Below are positions 1 through 9,468 of a stretch of DNA of 64,000 nt, piece after piece. Position numbers and translations under genes: made by a program. The notes beneath the pieces were generated by a model, which saw nothing but the letters and a program-made list of their open reading frames with translations, made no database searches and was not told where the DNA came from. The DNA is from Spongilla lacustris (lineage: Eukaryota > Porifera > Demospongiae > Spongillida > Spongillidae): assembly GCA_949361645.1 (NCBI GenBank), contig OX442422.1:1660580-1724579 (forward strand). The letters are read 5' to 3'. Position 1 is the stretch's first letter; each line of letters starts with the position of its first letter.

Positions 1-732
1 TACACCCGCTGCTACGCTACATATGACATTGTGACATTGCTGCTGGAATTTTTTTTATGGTGCAAAACTAGAAGTTAGAATGGGGGGGGGGGTACTAATG
101 ATTGTAATTCCATGCTTGTCTCTGACAGTATTTGGCTTTTAAAATTCAAATGCTACTAATAGCCTGGTGTGCAGGTTCTAATTGTGGTACCATACAGAAA
201 TACTGATAAACTATATTACTATCTACATGTAAGACTAGATCCCATGCACCTACATGTACATGTATACAGTGACTCAGCATCGGTCCAACATAATCAGTCT
301 AGCTTCACATGTACAATGCTGCACTTGGGACCACCTGCCACCTACCTTAGTGGTGGTAGGTGATCCTCTAGCTACATAGGAATGGGACTGACATAGTCTG
401 TCGGTACTATGTAGGGATATCCTATGATATACCACCCTGCCTGGCCTATTTACCAGCTACGTCAGTCCTATATTGGCGTGAGAGTGGACTTGAGAGTTCC
501 ACTTCTCACGGCCAGTGGCAGCCTGGCCGGGGGGGCCAGGGGGGCACCAACCCACCTGCCACTTTATGACGCGGGGCACCACGGGCACCGAAGGGCGTCA
601 GGTGAATGTATTATTCAGCGATAGTGCTCAATCGTCTGAATTAATGGTTATAAATATTTATTTAATTAACAAATTAACTTGCCTCTATTGTGCATGTGCA
701 TGTGCACGGTCGATCATCGTCATTCCAACTGG

Positions 733-1290
733 ATTTGCAGGGGCGGATACATGGGTACAAGACAAGGGGTGGGGCGTTCTTGTGTATGCCCCCGCTGCCA
801 TAAAGTAGCCAGGCTGCCACTGCTCCCAGCCCATTCCTGGAATATGTGACTATACAATTAACTCTGTGGTCACAAGAACACAATGAGACACCAGCCATGA
901 GTGATAAATATTGCCAGTTCAGTTCAAGATACAAATGTTGTGATACCGCTACATGTAAGTCTGTTTTTCATAATGATATGATAGAGCAAAAATTGAATCA
1001 AACTCTCAACTGGGTTTTCAGGGGCGGATACATGGGTACGAGACAAGGGGTGGGGGGGGGGGGGGGGGGCGCCGTTCTTGTGTGTGCCCCCCCTGCCTTA
1101 AAGTAGCCAGGCCACCACTGCTCACAGCGAATAATATGTGACTATACAATTAACTCTGTGGTCACAAGAACACAATGGGACACCAGCCATGGGTGATAAA
1201 TATTGCCAGTTCAGTCATCTACTAAGTATTGATACAAAAGTTGTGACTGCTAAGTCTGTTTTTCATAATGATATGAGCAATAATTGAATG
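733..1290. repeat. Tandem duplication of a ~290-bp segment with hAT-like end motif
   Basis: Two adjacent copies start near 736 and 1018 with CAGGGGCGGATACATGGGTA and share the downstream stretch containing GTGACTATACAATTAACTCT and GATAAATATTGCCAG. The second copy has an expanded G run at 1051-1070. CAGGGGCGGAT resembles hAT-type transposon termini; the same start is at 58849 and a weaker version at 1464. No transposase is visible. Bases 1-730 and 1300-1665 show no supportable gene. Confidence 0.55.
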
Positions 1291-1669
1291 CTCAGCAAAT
1301 CAAAATCTCAACTGTATATAGATCTCAATGAATTGTGTTAGTCTTATAAGCTGCCTTATATGCTGGCTTAGGCCAGCATATGATGGACTTCCTGGCGCCT
1401 TTTTCTCATATTCATTTGAGTTGCATGAGACAAGTTGCCAGGGCCCTTGTGTATGCAGGCCTTTAGGGGCGGATCATATGTGTACATGTAGGGATGACCT
1501 TTGCGGTCATATGTGTACATGTACTTGCCATGTTTTCATTATCTGCTGTTAATACAATGGCTTCTGTTTGCAGGTTTATCAGATACTACTCTACTCAGTG
1601 TAGACAGGAGGTGGGATATAATTCCCTTTTGTAATCTCTTTTGTTCCCATTAGAGTCCCTCTGCCCCTA

Positions 1670-1762
1670 GCCTTGTCCCCAGGCCCTATTTTTTATTAAA
1701 GTTACGGGTGCAAAAAATGTATTTTTTGCTCCCGTAACTTTAATATGGCCTGGGGACGAGGC
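1670..1762. mobile_element. MITE with TA target duplication (GCCTCGTCCCCAGG family)
   Basis: A 93-bp foldback has terminal inverted repeats that begin GCCTTGTCCCCAGG and end CCTGGGGACGAGGC, each flanked by TA. The arms continue through ATTAAAGTTACGGG and CCCGTAACTTTAAT around a small A/T loop. Larger relatives lie at 46458-46863 and 48194-48331. The TA duplication suggests mobilisation by a Tc1/mariner-type transposase (inference). Confidence 0.75.
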
Positions 1763-2296
1763 TACTCTACCCCCATTGGAGTTCTTTTTTGAAATACCAC
1801 TGTAGTAGCTATTTCTATTTCTATGTGAGCAGAGCCTCTCCTCCACCACTATACATAGCTCCTAGCTGCCTTGTGTGGTTGTAAGAGGCATCATATTAGA
1901 ATGGCTCTGAACCAGCCTTACCCCTGCTAGAATGTCATTTTAATTGCAATAGCACTAACATCGTGTAGAAATTCGCCTGTTTTTATTTTTATTTTATGCA
2001 TAACTAGTACCTTGTTAAGCAAAGGCATCTGCATTAACAGCTGCATGTGCAGAGCTAGTTTAGACGATTTATACTGACCATGGGTGGGTTTGCAAAAGGC
2101 ATTATTTAACTGATGTAATAGCTTTTCTGGGCCACCTTTATACATGTACCCCATATTATGCTATGCTCGTGCGATAAAATTATGAGCTGTATAGCAACAG
2201 AATCACGTATCTGCATGCATATGCTATGCATGAATCCTAAAGTTGAGGTTTTATGTAAAATGTAAAAACACGTGCAATGCATTGTAGGTTGACATG

Positions 2297-2545
2297 CCAG
2301 AGAATTCTTTCATTGGGGGTATAAAAGGAACTTGCCTTGATTTTTCCCTTAATCATGTGATTTACACAGCACGACTTTTGATTGTGAGGAGAGAGCCTCA
2401 GAGGGGGTCTTCATTGAACACATAACATTGCAGAGGGACACATAACATTGTTAGGGGTATGGTTATATGCCCTCAAAGGATGCATAAGAATATGGAGTAC
2501 CAACTGATCACCATACCTTCCCAGGCTAGGCTTATCTTTGCCAAA
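2297..2545 (+). promoter_or_regulatory. Decayed duplicate of a TATA-box promoter/leader
   Basis: TATAAAAGG at 2320 is followed by a leader containing GAGAGAGCCTCAG and two CACATAACATTG repeats. It is a diverged direct copy of 6356-6695. Many CG dinucleotides of the other copy are TG or CA here, as expected after CpG methylation decay. The downstream ORF is altered and the donor site of the other copy is not visible, so this promoter is probably dead. Confidence 0.45.
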
Positions 2546-2650
2546 CTAAGGCTATGATACCTTTATTATAAATACATGTGGCAACAACAGGAAGAGATCA
2601 TCTGATAATGAAATGGTGGTCACATGTAGACCATGCATGGTGTCAAGGCC

Positions 2651-2652
<2 letters not shown>

Positions 2653-2720
<68 letters not shown>
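2653..2720. repeat. (CA)n microsatellite
   Basis: An almost uninterrupted CA run lies directly upstream of the first 22-bp minisatellite. The sequence before it, CATGCATGGTGTCAAGGCCA, matches that before the second CA run near 7026, so the microsatellite belongs to a duplicated unit. Confidence 0.95.
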
Positions 2721-2724
<4 letters not shown>

Positions 2725-2885
2725 TATACATACGCAGACACAAGTACATATTAAGATGACACCATAGACATGTATTAGCAAGATTGGCATATGTCTTTTT
2801 TAAAAGAACTGTTTTCATTATGTTAGAATTGATCAAACCATAGGTAGTGAAAGTTGAAGTATCATTATCATCATTTGAATCTAGT

Positions 2886-3627
2886 ACAGAGGTGTGGACC
2901 GTAGTATGGAGGGGTGTGGACCATAGTACACAGGGGTGTGAACCATAGTACACAGGGGTGGGGACCATAGTACACAGAGGTGTAGACCATAGTACACAGG
3001 GGGTGTGGACCATAGTACACAGGGGTGTGGACCATAGTACACAGGGGTGTGGACCATAGTACACAGGGGTGTGGACCATAGTACACAGGGGTGTGGACCA
3101 TAGTACACAGGGGTGGGGACCATAGTACACAGGGGTGTGGACCATAGTACACAGGGGTGTGGACCATAGTACACAGGGGTGTGGACCATAGTACACAGAG
3201 GTGTGGACCATAGTACACAGGGGTGTGGACCATAGTACACAGGGGTGTGGACCATAGTACACAGGGGTGTGGACCATAGTACACAGGGGTGTGGACCATA
3301 GTACAAAGGGGTGTGGGCCATAGTACACAGGGGTGTGGACCATAGTACACAGGGGTGTGGACCATAGTACACAGGGGTGTGGACCATAGTACACAGGGGT
3401 GTGGACCATAGTACACAGGGGTGTGGACCATAGTACACAGGGGTGTGGACCATAGTACACAGGGGTGTGAACCATAGTACACAGGGGTGTGGACCATAGT
3501 ACACAGGGGTGTGGACCATAGTACACAGGGGTGTGGACCATAGTACACAGGGGTGTGGACCATAGTACACAGGGGTGTGGACCATAGTACACAGGTGTGT
3601 GGACCATAGTACACAGGGGTGTGGACA
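2886..3627. repeat. 22-bp minisatellite, array 1
   Basis: About 33 copies of a 22-bp unit, ACCATAGTACACAGGGGTGTGG, written here as ACCATAGTACACAGG plus GGTGTGG. Because 22 is not a multiple of 3, the array reads open in all three minus-strand frames as a 22-residue period (VHTPVYYGPHPC...). These long ORFs are repeat artefacts. Single-base variants (GAACC, CAAAGG, GGGGACC) mark individual units. A second array is at 7262-8210. Confidence 0.95.
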
Positions 3628-3739
3628 GGAGTGAAGACGAGCTTTGTGAACACGGACGTTGGCGGCTTGCGTGGCAAAGGCGCTGGCAGATCCGTCACAC
3701 ATGCACATAGTCCCATGTAGCAGACACTTATGTGGATGG

Positions 3740-5060
3740 AGGGTATGGAAGGTTGCCTGTTCTCAAGTTGTGCCAATTAGTTTCTGTTCATTAAAAATAA
3801 TTCTGTCGGAAGTAAGTGAATTGCATTCTTCCCAACTGTATGAATTTTTATGAGCAGTAACAAGTTGGCACAACTCAACCTTTTAGCCCCTCTATCCATG
3901 CGAGGGTCTAGCTATGGCGGACTATAGTCCCCATGGGTCAGGTAGTGTCTAGCATAGTTGTGTTATATCTGTTATGCACAGGCTTCTAGAACTTAGTAGG
4001 TCAGTGGCAGCAGATCAGGAAGCACCATGAAAGTTTATGAAAGTTGTGGCTATATACTGTGGCATGATATGATGCTTTCTGTTTCAGCACTAAAGGAGAT
4101 TTCCCTTGGGGTGGTGTGGGCCCACCACCTCTAAATAAAGTACGCTCAAAATCAAAATTTGCTATAAGTAGCTGGTAGGTTGTAGTATGTGTACATGTAT
4201 GATGTCATGTGACATTTTGAATTGTTAGTTGGGTGTGTGACAGTAAGCTGCTATAAGCCAAGCACCAGGTAATGTTGACCTTGGTGTGGTTGCTATCTTG
4301 GCCCTGTGGGTATTTTGGGCAGGTAGATGTTGTAGAGAGTTTGTAGTCTGGAGGTGCACAGTGATTCTGCTCAAAATGTTATATCTGCCCCCACACACAC
4401 ACACCTGGACCCCAACACACATAACACCTACATGTAAGCTCTGAGAATGGGAGCATTGTCTAGACTCCCCCATGCCCTGTGCCTGCATTGGTATGTGCAC
4501 ACTGCAATCATGTGATGTCTGTTTGAAAATATCCATTCTTTTAGGATTGAGTTCCAGAATAAGCTTTACAACGGTGAGTCAAACGGGGCCTTATCTATTA
4601 AGTATGTGTGCATATGTGTGGTGTGTGTGATGGAGTATGCATGTTGGTTCAAGTATCAACACCCTCCCACCCACAATATTCATCACCAGTCTATAAGGAT
4701 GAATGGAGCCCTTTCTGCAAAGCCACAAGACATGTTGACCTGTAGACTCAGACTGTTAACATTGATATTCTTGCATGAGATATGGCCAAATGCACATGAC
4801 AATGAGTGTACATGCCTAGGCCATGTTGTATGTATGACTGTGAATGTTGCAGTAGAAATGAGATGACCACATAATGATATATGCTCTTGTACCATGACAC
4901 CAGCAAGTAGGTAGCACTTTTGTGTATGTATTTGCCCTCATCCCCAGTCCTTATGTTGGTCAGCCTCAGGGTGGAGGGGTCCACCCACATGAAGGTCTGG
5001 GGATGGATCATTAAAAGCAGGCTAGGTGTTTCCTTGAGAGAGCCACCATTATTAAATGTG
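3740..5060. repeat. Low-copy repeat, inverted copy of 28190-29480
   Basis: Landmarks occur in reverse complement at the two sites: the AAAAATAATTCTGTCGGA block (3794 and 29388), the GTTGACCTTGGTGTGGTTGC block (4273 and ~29115), the CATGCCTAGGCCATG block (4808 and ~28490), and an Ig7 exon fragment at one end. Small ORFs here follow repeat sequence and have no recognised domain. Confidence 0.7.
4890..5008 (-). pseudogene. Ig7 exon fragment of the receptor family
   Basis: On the minus strand this reads HPQTFMWVDPSTLRLTNIRT then GDEGKY. It matches the C-terminal half of Ig7 of receptors B and C, up to just before the second disulfide cysteine. The YTCVVSN cysteine segment is replaced by YIHKSATY, and no flanking exon belongs to it. 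It is the inverted counterpart of the fragment at 28275-28420. Confidence 0.8.
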
Positions 5061-5089
5061 AAGCTATGGATATAGTGTCATGTGACCAG

Positions 5090-5754
5090 TGTTGCCGCGA
5101 TAAGGCGATATATCGCGATTAATCTTTAGTCATATCGCGAAATAAACGTGCACGGACGTAAACAAAGATATACAGAAATAAAAATTACGTGCACGGACGT
5201 AACAAAGATATACAGAAATAAGATTTACAAACGAGCAGAGAATAAGCATAAATTTAGGTATATCAATTTACTGTTACAGTTAAACCAGTTCAGTTTGAAT
5301 TTTGCCTTAGAAATATACGACTGCCAATGCAGCCTTTCATGCAAGATGCCACGCCCCCACGGGCGCAACCTTTTCTTAAGGAAAATACCTAAGCAAAAAT
5401 ATATGCGCAAGTACTTGCTTGCTGGCTTAGCTATGGTAGGGACGTATGATTGATGATTCCTCCACCACAACAATGGATCTTATTGATTTCTGCTGACAGG
5501 CTGCTTGGGAACATTGCGCGCAAGCTATCATGTAGCAGTAAAAAATTGTTCCTTCCAAAGCCTCCCATACGGCAGTTTTTAAGGCTCTGCGATCAACGCT
5601 CATGAAATCGTCTGTGGTAGCAAGTACATTTAGTAAGTACATGTATACCTTCGTGGTAACCATAACTATTCACTCCAACATTTAATAACCAAGCAATAAT
5701 TGATCATGAATAATTTACTATATCGCGATTTTAAATGCGATATAGACGATTAAA
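5090..5754. other. Possible foldback element with TATCGCGA-rich ends
   Basis: The left end has GCGATATATCGCGATTAATC and the right end has TATATCGCGATTTTAAATGC then GATTAAAGATCG. These are loosely inverted relative to each other. Near 5148-5225 a ~50-bp unit with GTGCACGGACGTAA and AAAGATATACAGAAATAA is tandemly duplicated. No target duplication was established, and the short ORFs have no recognised domain. Confidence 0.3.
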
Positions 5755-5763
5755 GATCGAGTG

Positions 5764-6299
5764 TAGTTGGGCGTGGCCCGCCCTTCGCGTATTGGCGGAA
5801 GGTCGGGTTGCAAGCCTATACCAAGATTTGTTCTGGAGTGTTATGTAATATCGTTGTGAATATCGTTATGTTATTGCACATTCAGGTAGTGATTATTCGT
5901 GGTGAAATTGCGGTTTTGTGTGTCTGCAGAGCAGCTGCTCAAGATATGTACATGTATTGCTTCGGGTGCGGTATCGATGAGTTGGGCATGGCCCGCCCTT
6001 TGCGTTGTTGTTCAGGCTTCATAGTAGCAGGGCAACGCAACTCTTTAGCTGCCTCTGCAACACATTCGCGAACAAAAGCAATGTTTGTCCGCTCTATGAA
6101 AATTCATATACATGTAAGTTAAATGAAAGGAACAGCTGCCTATCATTACCTCACATCAGCCGCTAATTGGGTGATAATGGACCCACTTGAACGCTGCAAT
6201 CCGATTGGACTGCAATCCCCGTTGCAGCAGAACAAATCTTGGTATAGGCTTGCAACCCGACCTTCCGCCAATACGCGAAGGGCGGGCCACGCCCAACTA
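5764..6299. mobile_element. Non-autonomous Mutator-like element 1 (9-bp TSD)
   Basis: A 536-bp element is bounded by long terminal inverted repeats of about 57 bp, starting TAGTTGGGCGTGGCCC and ending GGGCCACGCCCAACTA. It is flanked by perfect 9-bp direct repeats GATCGAGTG (5755-5763 and 6300-6308). Long inverted repeats with a 9-bp duplication are the hallmark of the Mutator (MULE) superfamily. No transposase is encoded. An internal, diverged terminal-repeat-like segment starts near 5979. It is homologous along its length to 17768-18296. Confidence 0.85.
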
Positions 6300-6355
6300 G
6301 ATCGAGTGCGCGTGTAAATACAGCGCAATGCGTCATTCGTTGACGCACGCGCAGC

Positions 6356-6695
6356 GCCGGAGGATTCTTTTGTTGAGGGTATAAAAGGAGCTTGCCTGGA
6401 AAAAGGTTTTTCCCCGTATCACGTGATACACAGCTAGTCCCCTTTGGGTGTGCGACGAGAGAGCCTCAGGGGGGTCTTCGATAAACACATAACATTGCAT
6501 TAGGGACACATAACATTGTAAGGGGTAGGGTTACATGTATATGTCCTCAAAGGATATGGAGGACCGTCGGATTACCGTATACCTTCGCAGGCTTGGCTTC
6601 GCGTTGGAACTATGTTACTCCGGTATACGTACGCTCCGTAGCAATGATGAATGATCTCGTAGCAGCCCAGGGCTATGAGCTGTCTTTATGTAATG
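6356..6695 (+). promoter_or_regulatory. TATA-box promoter and candidate first exon
   Basis: TATAAAAGG at 6380 is followed by a leader with GAGAGAGCCTCAG and two CACATAACATTG repeats, then ATG at 6556. That ATG opens a 32-codon ORF (MEDRRITVYLRRLGFALELC...) ending at 6654. A second ATG pair at 6643 stays open to a strong donor, TAATG|GTAAGT, at 6695/6696. No later exon was identified. The region is CpG-rich and better preserved than its copy at 2297-2545. The product is unknown; the call rests on TATA box, leader and donor only. Confidence 0.4.
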
Positions 6696-7052
6696 GTAAG
6701 TTTAAGCGTACGTACCGCTAGTAAAAAATAAAAATAATAAGTCACGCGACCATTGACAAAGCCACGGCAATAATGTTTATATAATACTAGTACGTCAAAA
6801 TGCTGTTCAAAGGTTGTTGTTTGCCACTAAGATGAAGTGCCATATTACATTTCAAGGACATACATGTAGAGACTGACATTACTCATGCCAGGTAATGATA
6901 GCACATACCAGTACTCTAGTAGTGCAACTAGGCTACCATAAATGCTTATTAGTAGGAGATGTGGCAACATATCAGAGGAGACAATGAATGGTGGTCCTCA
7001 ACGTGCACCTTGTTTATGTGGACCATGCATAGTGTCGTAGCCACCTGATTTC

Positions 7053-7055
<3 letters not shown>

Positions 7056-7142
<87 letters not shown>

Positions 7143-7170
7143 ACACACAACACACACATACACACACACA
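7056..7170. repeat. (CA)n microsatellite
   Basis: A long CA run with minor interruptions at its 3' end precedes the second 22-bp minisatellite, in the same arrangement as 2653-2720. Minus-strand ORFs rich in Cys-Val come from this run and are not genes. Confidence 0.95.
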
Positions 7171-7261
7171 CAAACACACACCATATACATGTATTAGCAA
7201 GATTGGCATATGTAGTCAGTCTTTTGTAATGTAGCAGTTCTGAAAAGAACTGTTTTTTATT

Positions 7262-8210
7262 ACTGAGTACTATGGTCCACAGGGGTGTGGACCATAGTAC
7301 TCAGGGGTGTGGACCATAGTACACAGGGGTGTGGACCATAGTACACAGGGGTGTGGACCACAGTACACAGGTGTGTGGACCATAGTACACAGGGGTGTGG
7401 ACCATAGTACACAGGTGTGTGGACCATAGTACACAGGGGTGTGGACCATACTACACAGGGGTGTGGACCATAGTACACAGGGGTGTGGACCATAGTACAC
7501 AGGGGTGTGGACCATAGTACACAGGGGTGTGGACCATAGTACACAGGTGTGTGGACCATAGTACACAGGGGTGTGGACCATAGTACACAGGGGTGTGGAC
7601 CATACTACACAGGGGTGTGGACCATAGTACACAGGGGTGTGGACCATAGTACACAGGGGTGTGGACCATACTACACAGGGGTGTGGACCATAGTACACAG
7701 GGGTGTGGACCATAGTACACAGGGGTGTGGACCATAGTACACAGGGGTGTGGACCATACTACACAGGGGTGTGGACCATAGTACACAGGGGTGTGGACCA
7801 TAGTACACAGGGGTGTGGACCATACTACACAGGGGTGTGGACCATAGTACACAGGGGTGTGGACCATACTACACAGGGGTGTGGACCATAGTACACAGGG
7901 GTGTGGACCATAGTACACAGGGGTGTGGACCATAGTACACAGGGGTGTGGACCATAGTACACAAGGGTGTGGACCATACTACACAGGGGTGTGGACCATA
8001 GTACACAGGGGTGTGGACCATAGTACACAGGGGTGTGGACCGTAGTACACAGGGGTGTGGACCATACTACACAGGGGTGTGGACCATAGTACACAGGGGT
8101 GTGGACCATAGTACACAGGGGTGTGGACCATACTACACAGGGGTGTGGACCATAGTACACAGGGGTGTGGACCATAGTACACAGGGGTGTGGACACAGAG
8201 GTGTGGACCA
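7262..8210. repeat. 22-bp minisatellite, array 2
   Basis: About 43 copies of the unit seen at 2886-3627. A recurrent variant, CATACTACACAGG in place of CATAGTACACAGG, recurs every two to four units, so higher-order units of several repeats have been amplified. As in array 1, it is open in several frames on both strands; those reading frames are not treated as genes. Confidence 0.95.
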
Positions 8211-8289
8211 TAAGATCCCTATTGTGTACAAGGTCTCCTACATCTACATGGTTCAGATAATCATTACACTTGATGGCTATTACCATACC

Positions 8290-8755
8290 ACTACTATTAC
8301 CCCTACTCCTCCCCTAGTGGTAGGTAAGGGGAACAGTAGGGGTAGTAAGGAGTTGGTGTAATAGTAGATAAAGGGAGTAAGGGGAAGAGTAGGGGTGGTG
8401 ATAGGTAACCCCTACTAATCTCTACCCCTACTCTCCCCTTACCTACTATTGCCCTTAGTAGTAGATAAGGGGAACAGTAGAGGTAGTGATAGGTAAGGGG
8501 AGGAGTAGGTGTAGGGAAGAGTAGGACTATTACACCAACTCCTCCCCTTACTCCCCCTACTGTTCCCCTACCTACCACTAGGGGAGGAGTAGGGGTAATA
8601 GTAGGCTAGGTGAAGAATAGGGGTAGTGGTAGGTAAGGGGAGGAGTAGGGGTAGTAGTAAGTACTAGTAAGGGGAGGAGTAGGGGTAAGGGGAGAAGTAG
8701 GAGTAGGGGTAAGGGGAGAAGGAGTAGTGGTTGTAAGGGGAGGAGATACTGCTTT
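8290..8755. repeat. Imperfect G/A-rich tandem repeat with inverted segments
   Basis: Repeated blocks such as GTAGGTAAGGGGAACAGTAG and GGGGAGGAGTAGGGGTA alternate with their complements (CCCCTACTCCTCCCC). The region is therefore both tandemly repetitive and able to fold back. Proline/leucine-rich ORFs across it are low-complexity artefacts. Downstream, 8760-9250 shows no supported gene. Confidence 0.75.
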
Positions 8756-9254
8756 GACCATATATATACGTACCACAGTTGTCCAGTAACGAAGTTCAGT
8801 GGTGTAATGCTGGTACCAGGTGCGTCACAGTAAGTTGCGCGATCAAGTATGGCATTCAAGAAGATGGAGCGGACCGTGTGGCAAGAGTAGCCTCTTTTTG
8901 GTATCGGTATCAAGCTTCCCTTTCCTTTGCTCCGAGGCAAAAGTGGCTTCAAGAGTCAGTCTCTGACAGTCTGCCTGACCGTCGCCATTCTCAATCATAA
9001 ACACGTGTTATTCGATTTTAATAGTCGTGAAAATTAGTTATTGCTGCCAGGATGTAAGAGTTTACAGCAGTACGTTACGTAGTAAGGGTAATATGAAGGA
9101 GTTTGAGAGGTTTATAGACACCCCATGTTTCACAACGCTAGACAGACGCCATTTTTAGCCCATTAATTTGGCCGCATGGCCGGCTGACCGTTTTCCAGGC
9201 AAGCGCTTTTTATACGCGCACTCGATCTTTAAGGATGAAGGTTATTTCGCGGCA

Positions 9255-9357
9255 ATACTGCCCCCCCCCCCCCCCAGTATTCGGATTTGGCCAAACTCGA
9301 GGGGAACCCCCCCCCCCCCCCCCCCCCCCCAGTATTCGGATTTGGCCAAACGCGAGG
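9255..9357. repeat. Duplicated poly-C plus 32-bp unit
   Basis: Two C runs are each followed by AGTATTCGGATTTGGCCAAA and then C(T/G)CGAGGGG. This is a two-copy tandem repeat whose units differ by one base and by C-run length. Confidence 0.85.
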
Positions 9358-9410
9358 GGTGAATGATCAACACTGCATGTGACATACCTTGTCACTTAAC
9401 ACTTTATAGT

Positions 9411-9468
9411 TTAATACTGCGGCTCAGAGCGGCCATTTTGAATTGTGTAATAATCAGCACTAACCACC
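9411..9468 (-). CDS. Receptor A terminal tail exon (shortened)
   Basis: After acceptor ...CCCAG the exon encodes VVSADYYTIQNGRSEPQY and stops. It aligns with the first tail exon of receptor B (IVSADYYIVQNGRSVPQ), but homology ends just after the shared CAG codon near 9418, so the stop lies in unrelated sequence. This looks like truncation by a rearrangement that removed the later tail exons. It keeps only the YYTI tyrosine pair. Confidence 0.65.

Noticed and set aside
2552..3776. Long minus-strand ORFs of 275-351 codons
   Set aside because: They are the 22-bp minisatellite and adjoining CA run read in three frames; the peptide repeats every 22 residues and has no gene structure.
2653..8210. 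CRISPR-like or spacer-repeat arrays
   Set aside because: All arrays here (22, 20, 14 bp) are head-to-tail repeats without unique spacers, in a eukaryotic context.
7260..8361. Multiple overlapping ORFs on both strands
   Set aside because: Same minisatellite, array 2; open only because the unit lacks stops.
8303..8952. Pro/Leu-rich ORFs suggesting a membrane protein
   Set aside because: Low-complexity G/A-rich tandem repeat; no consistent hydrophobic helix or conserved motif.
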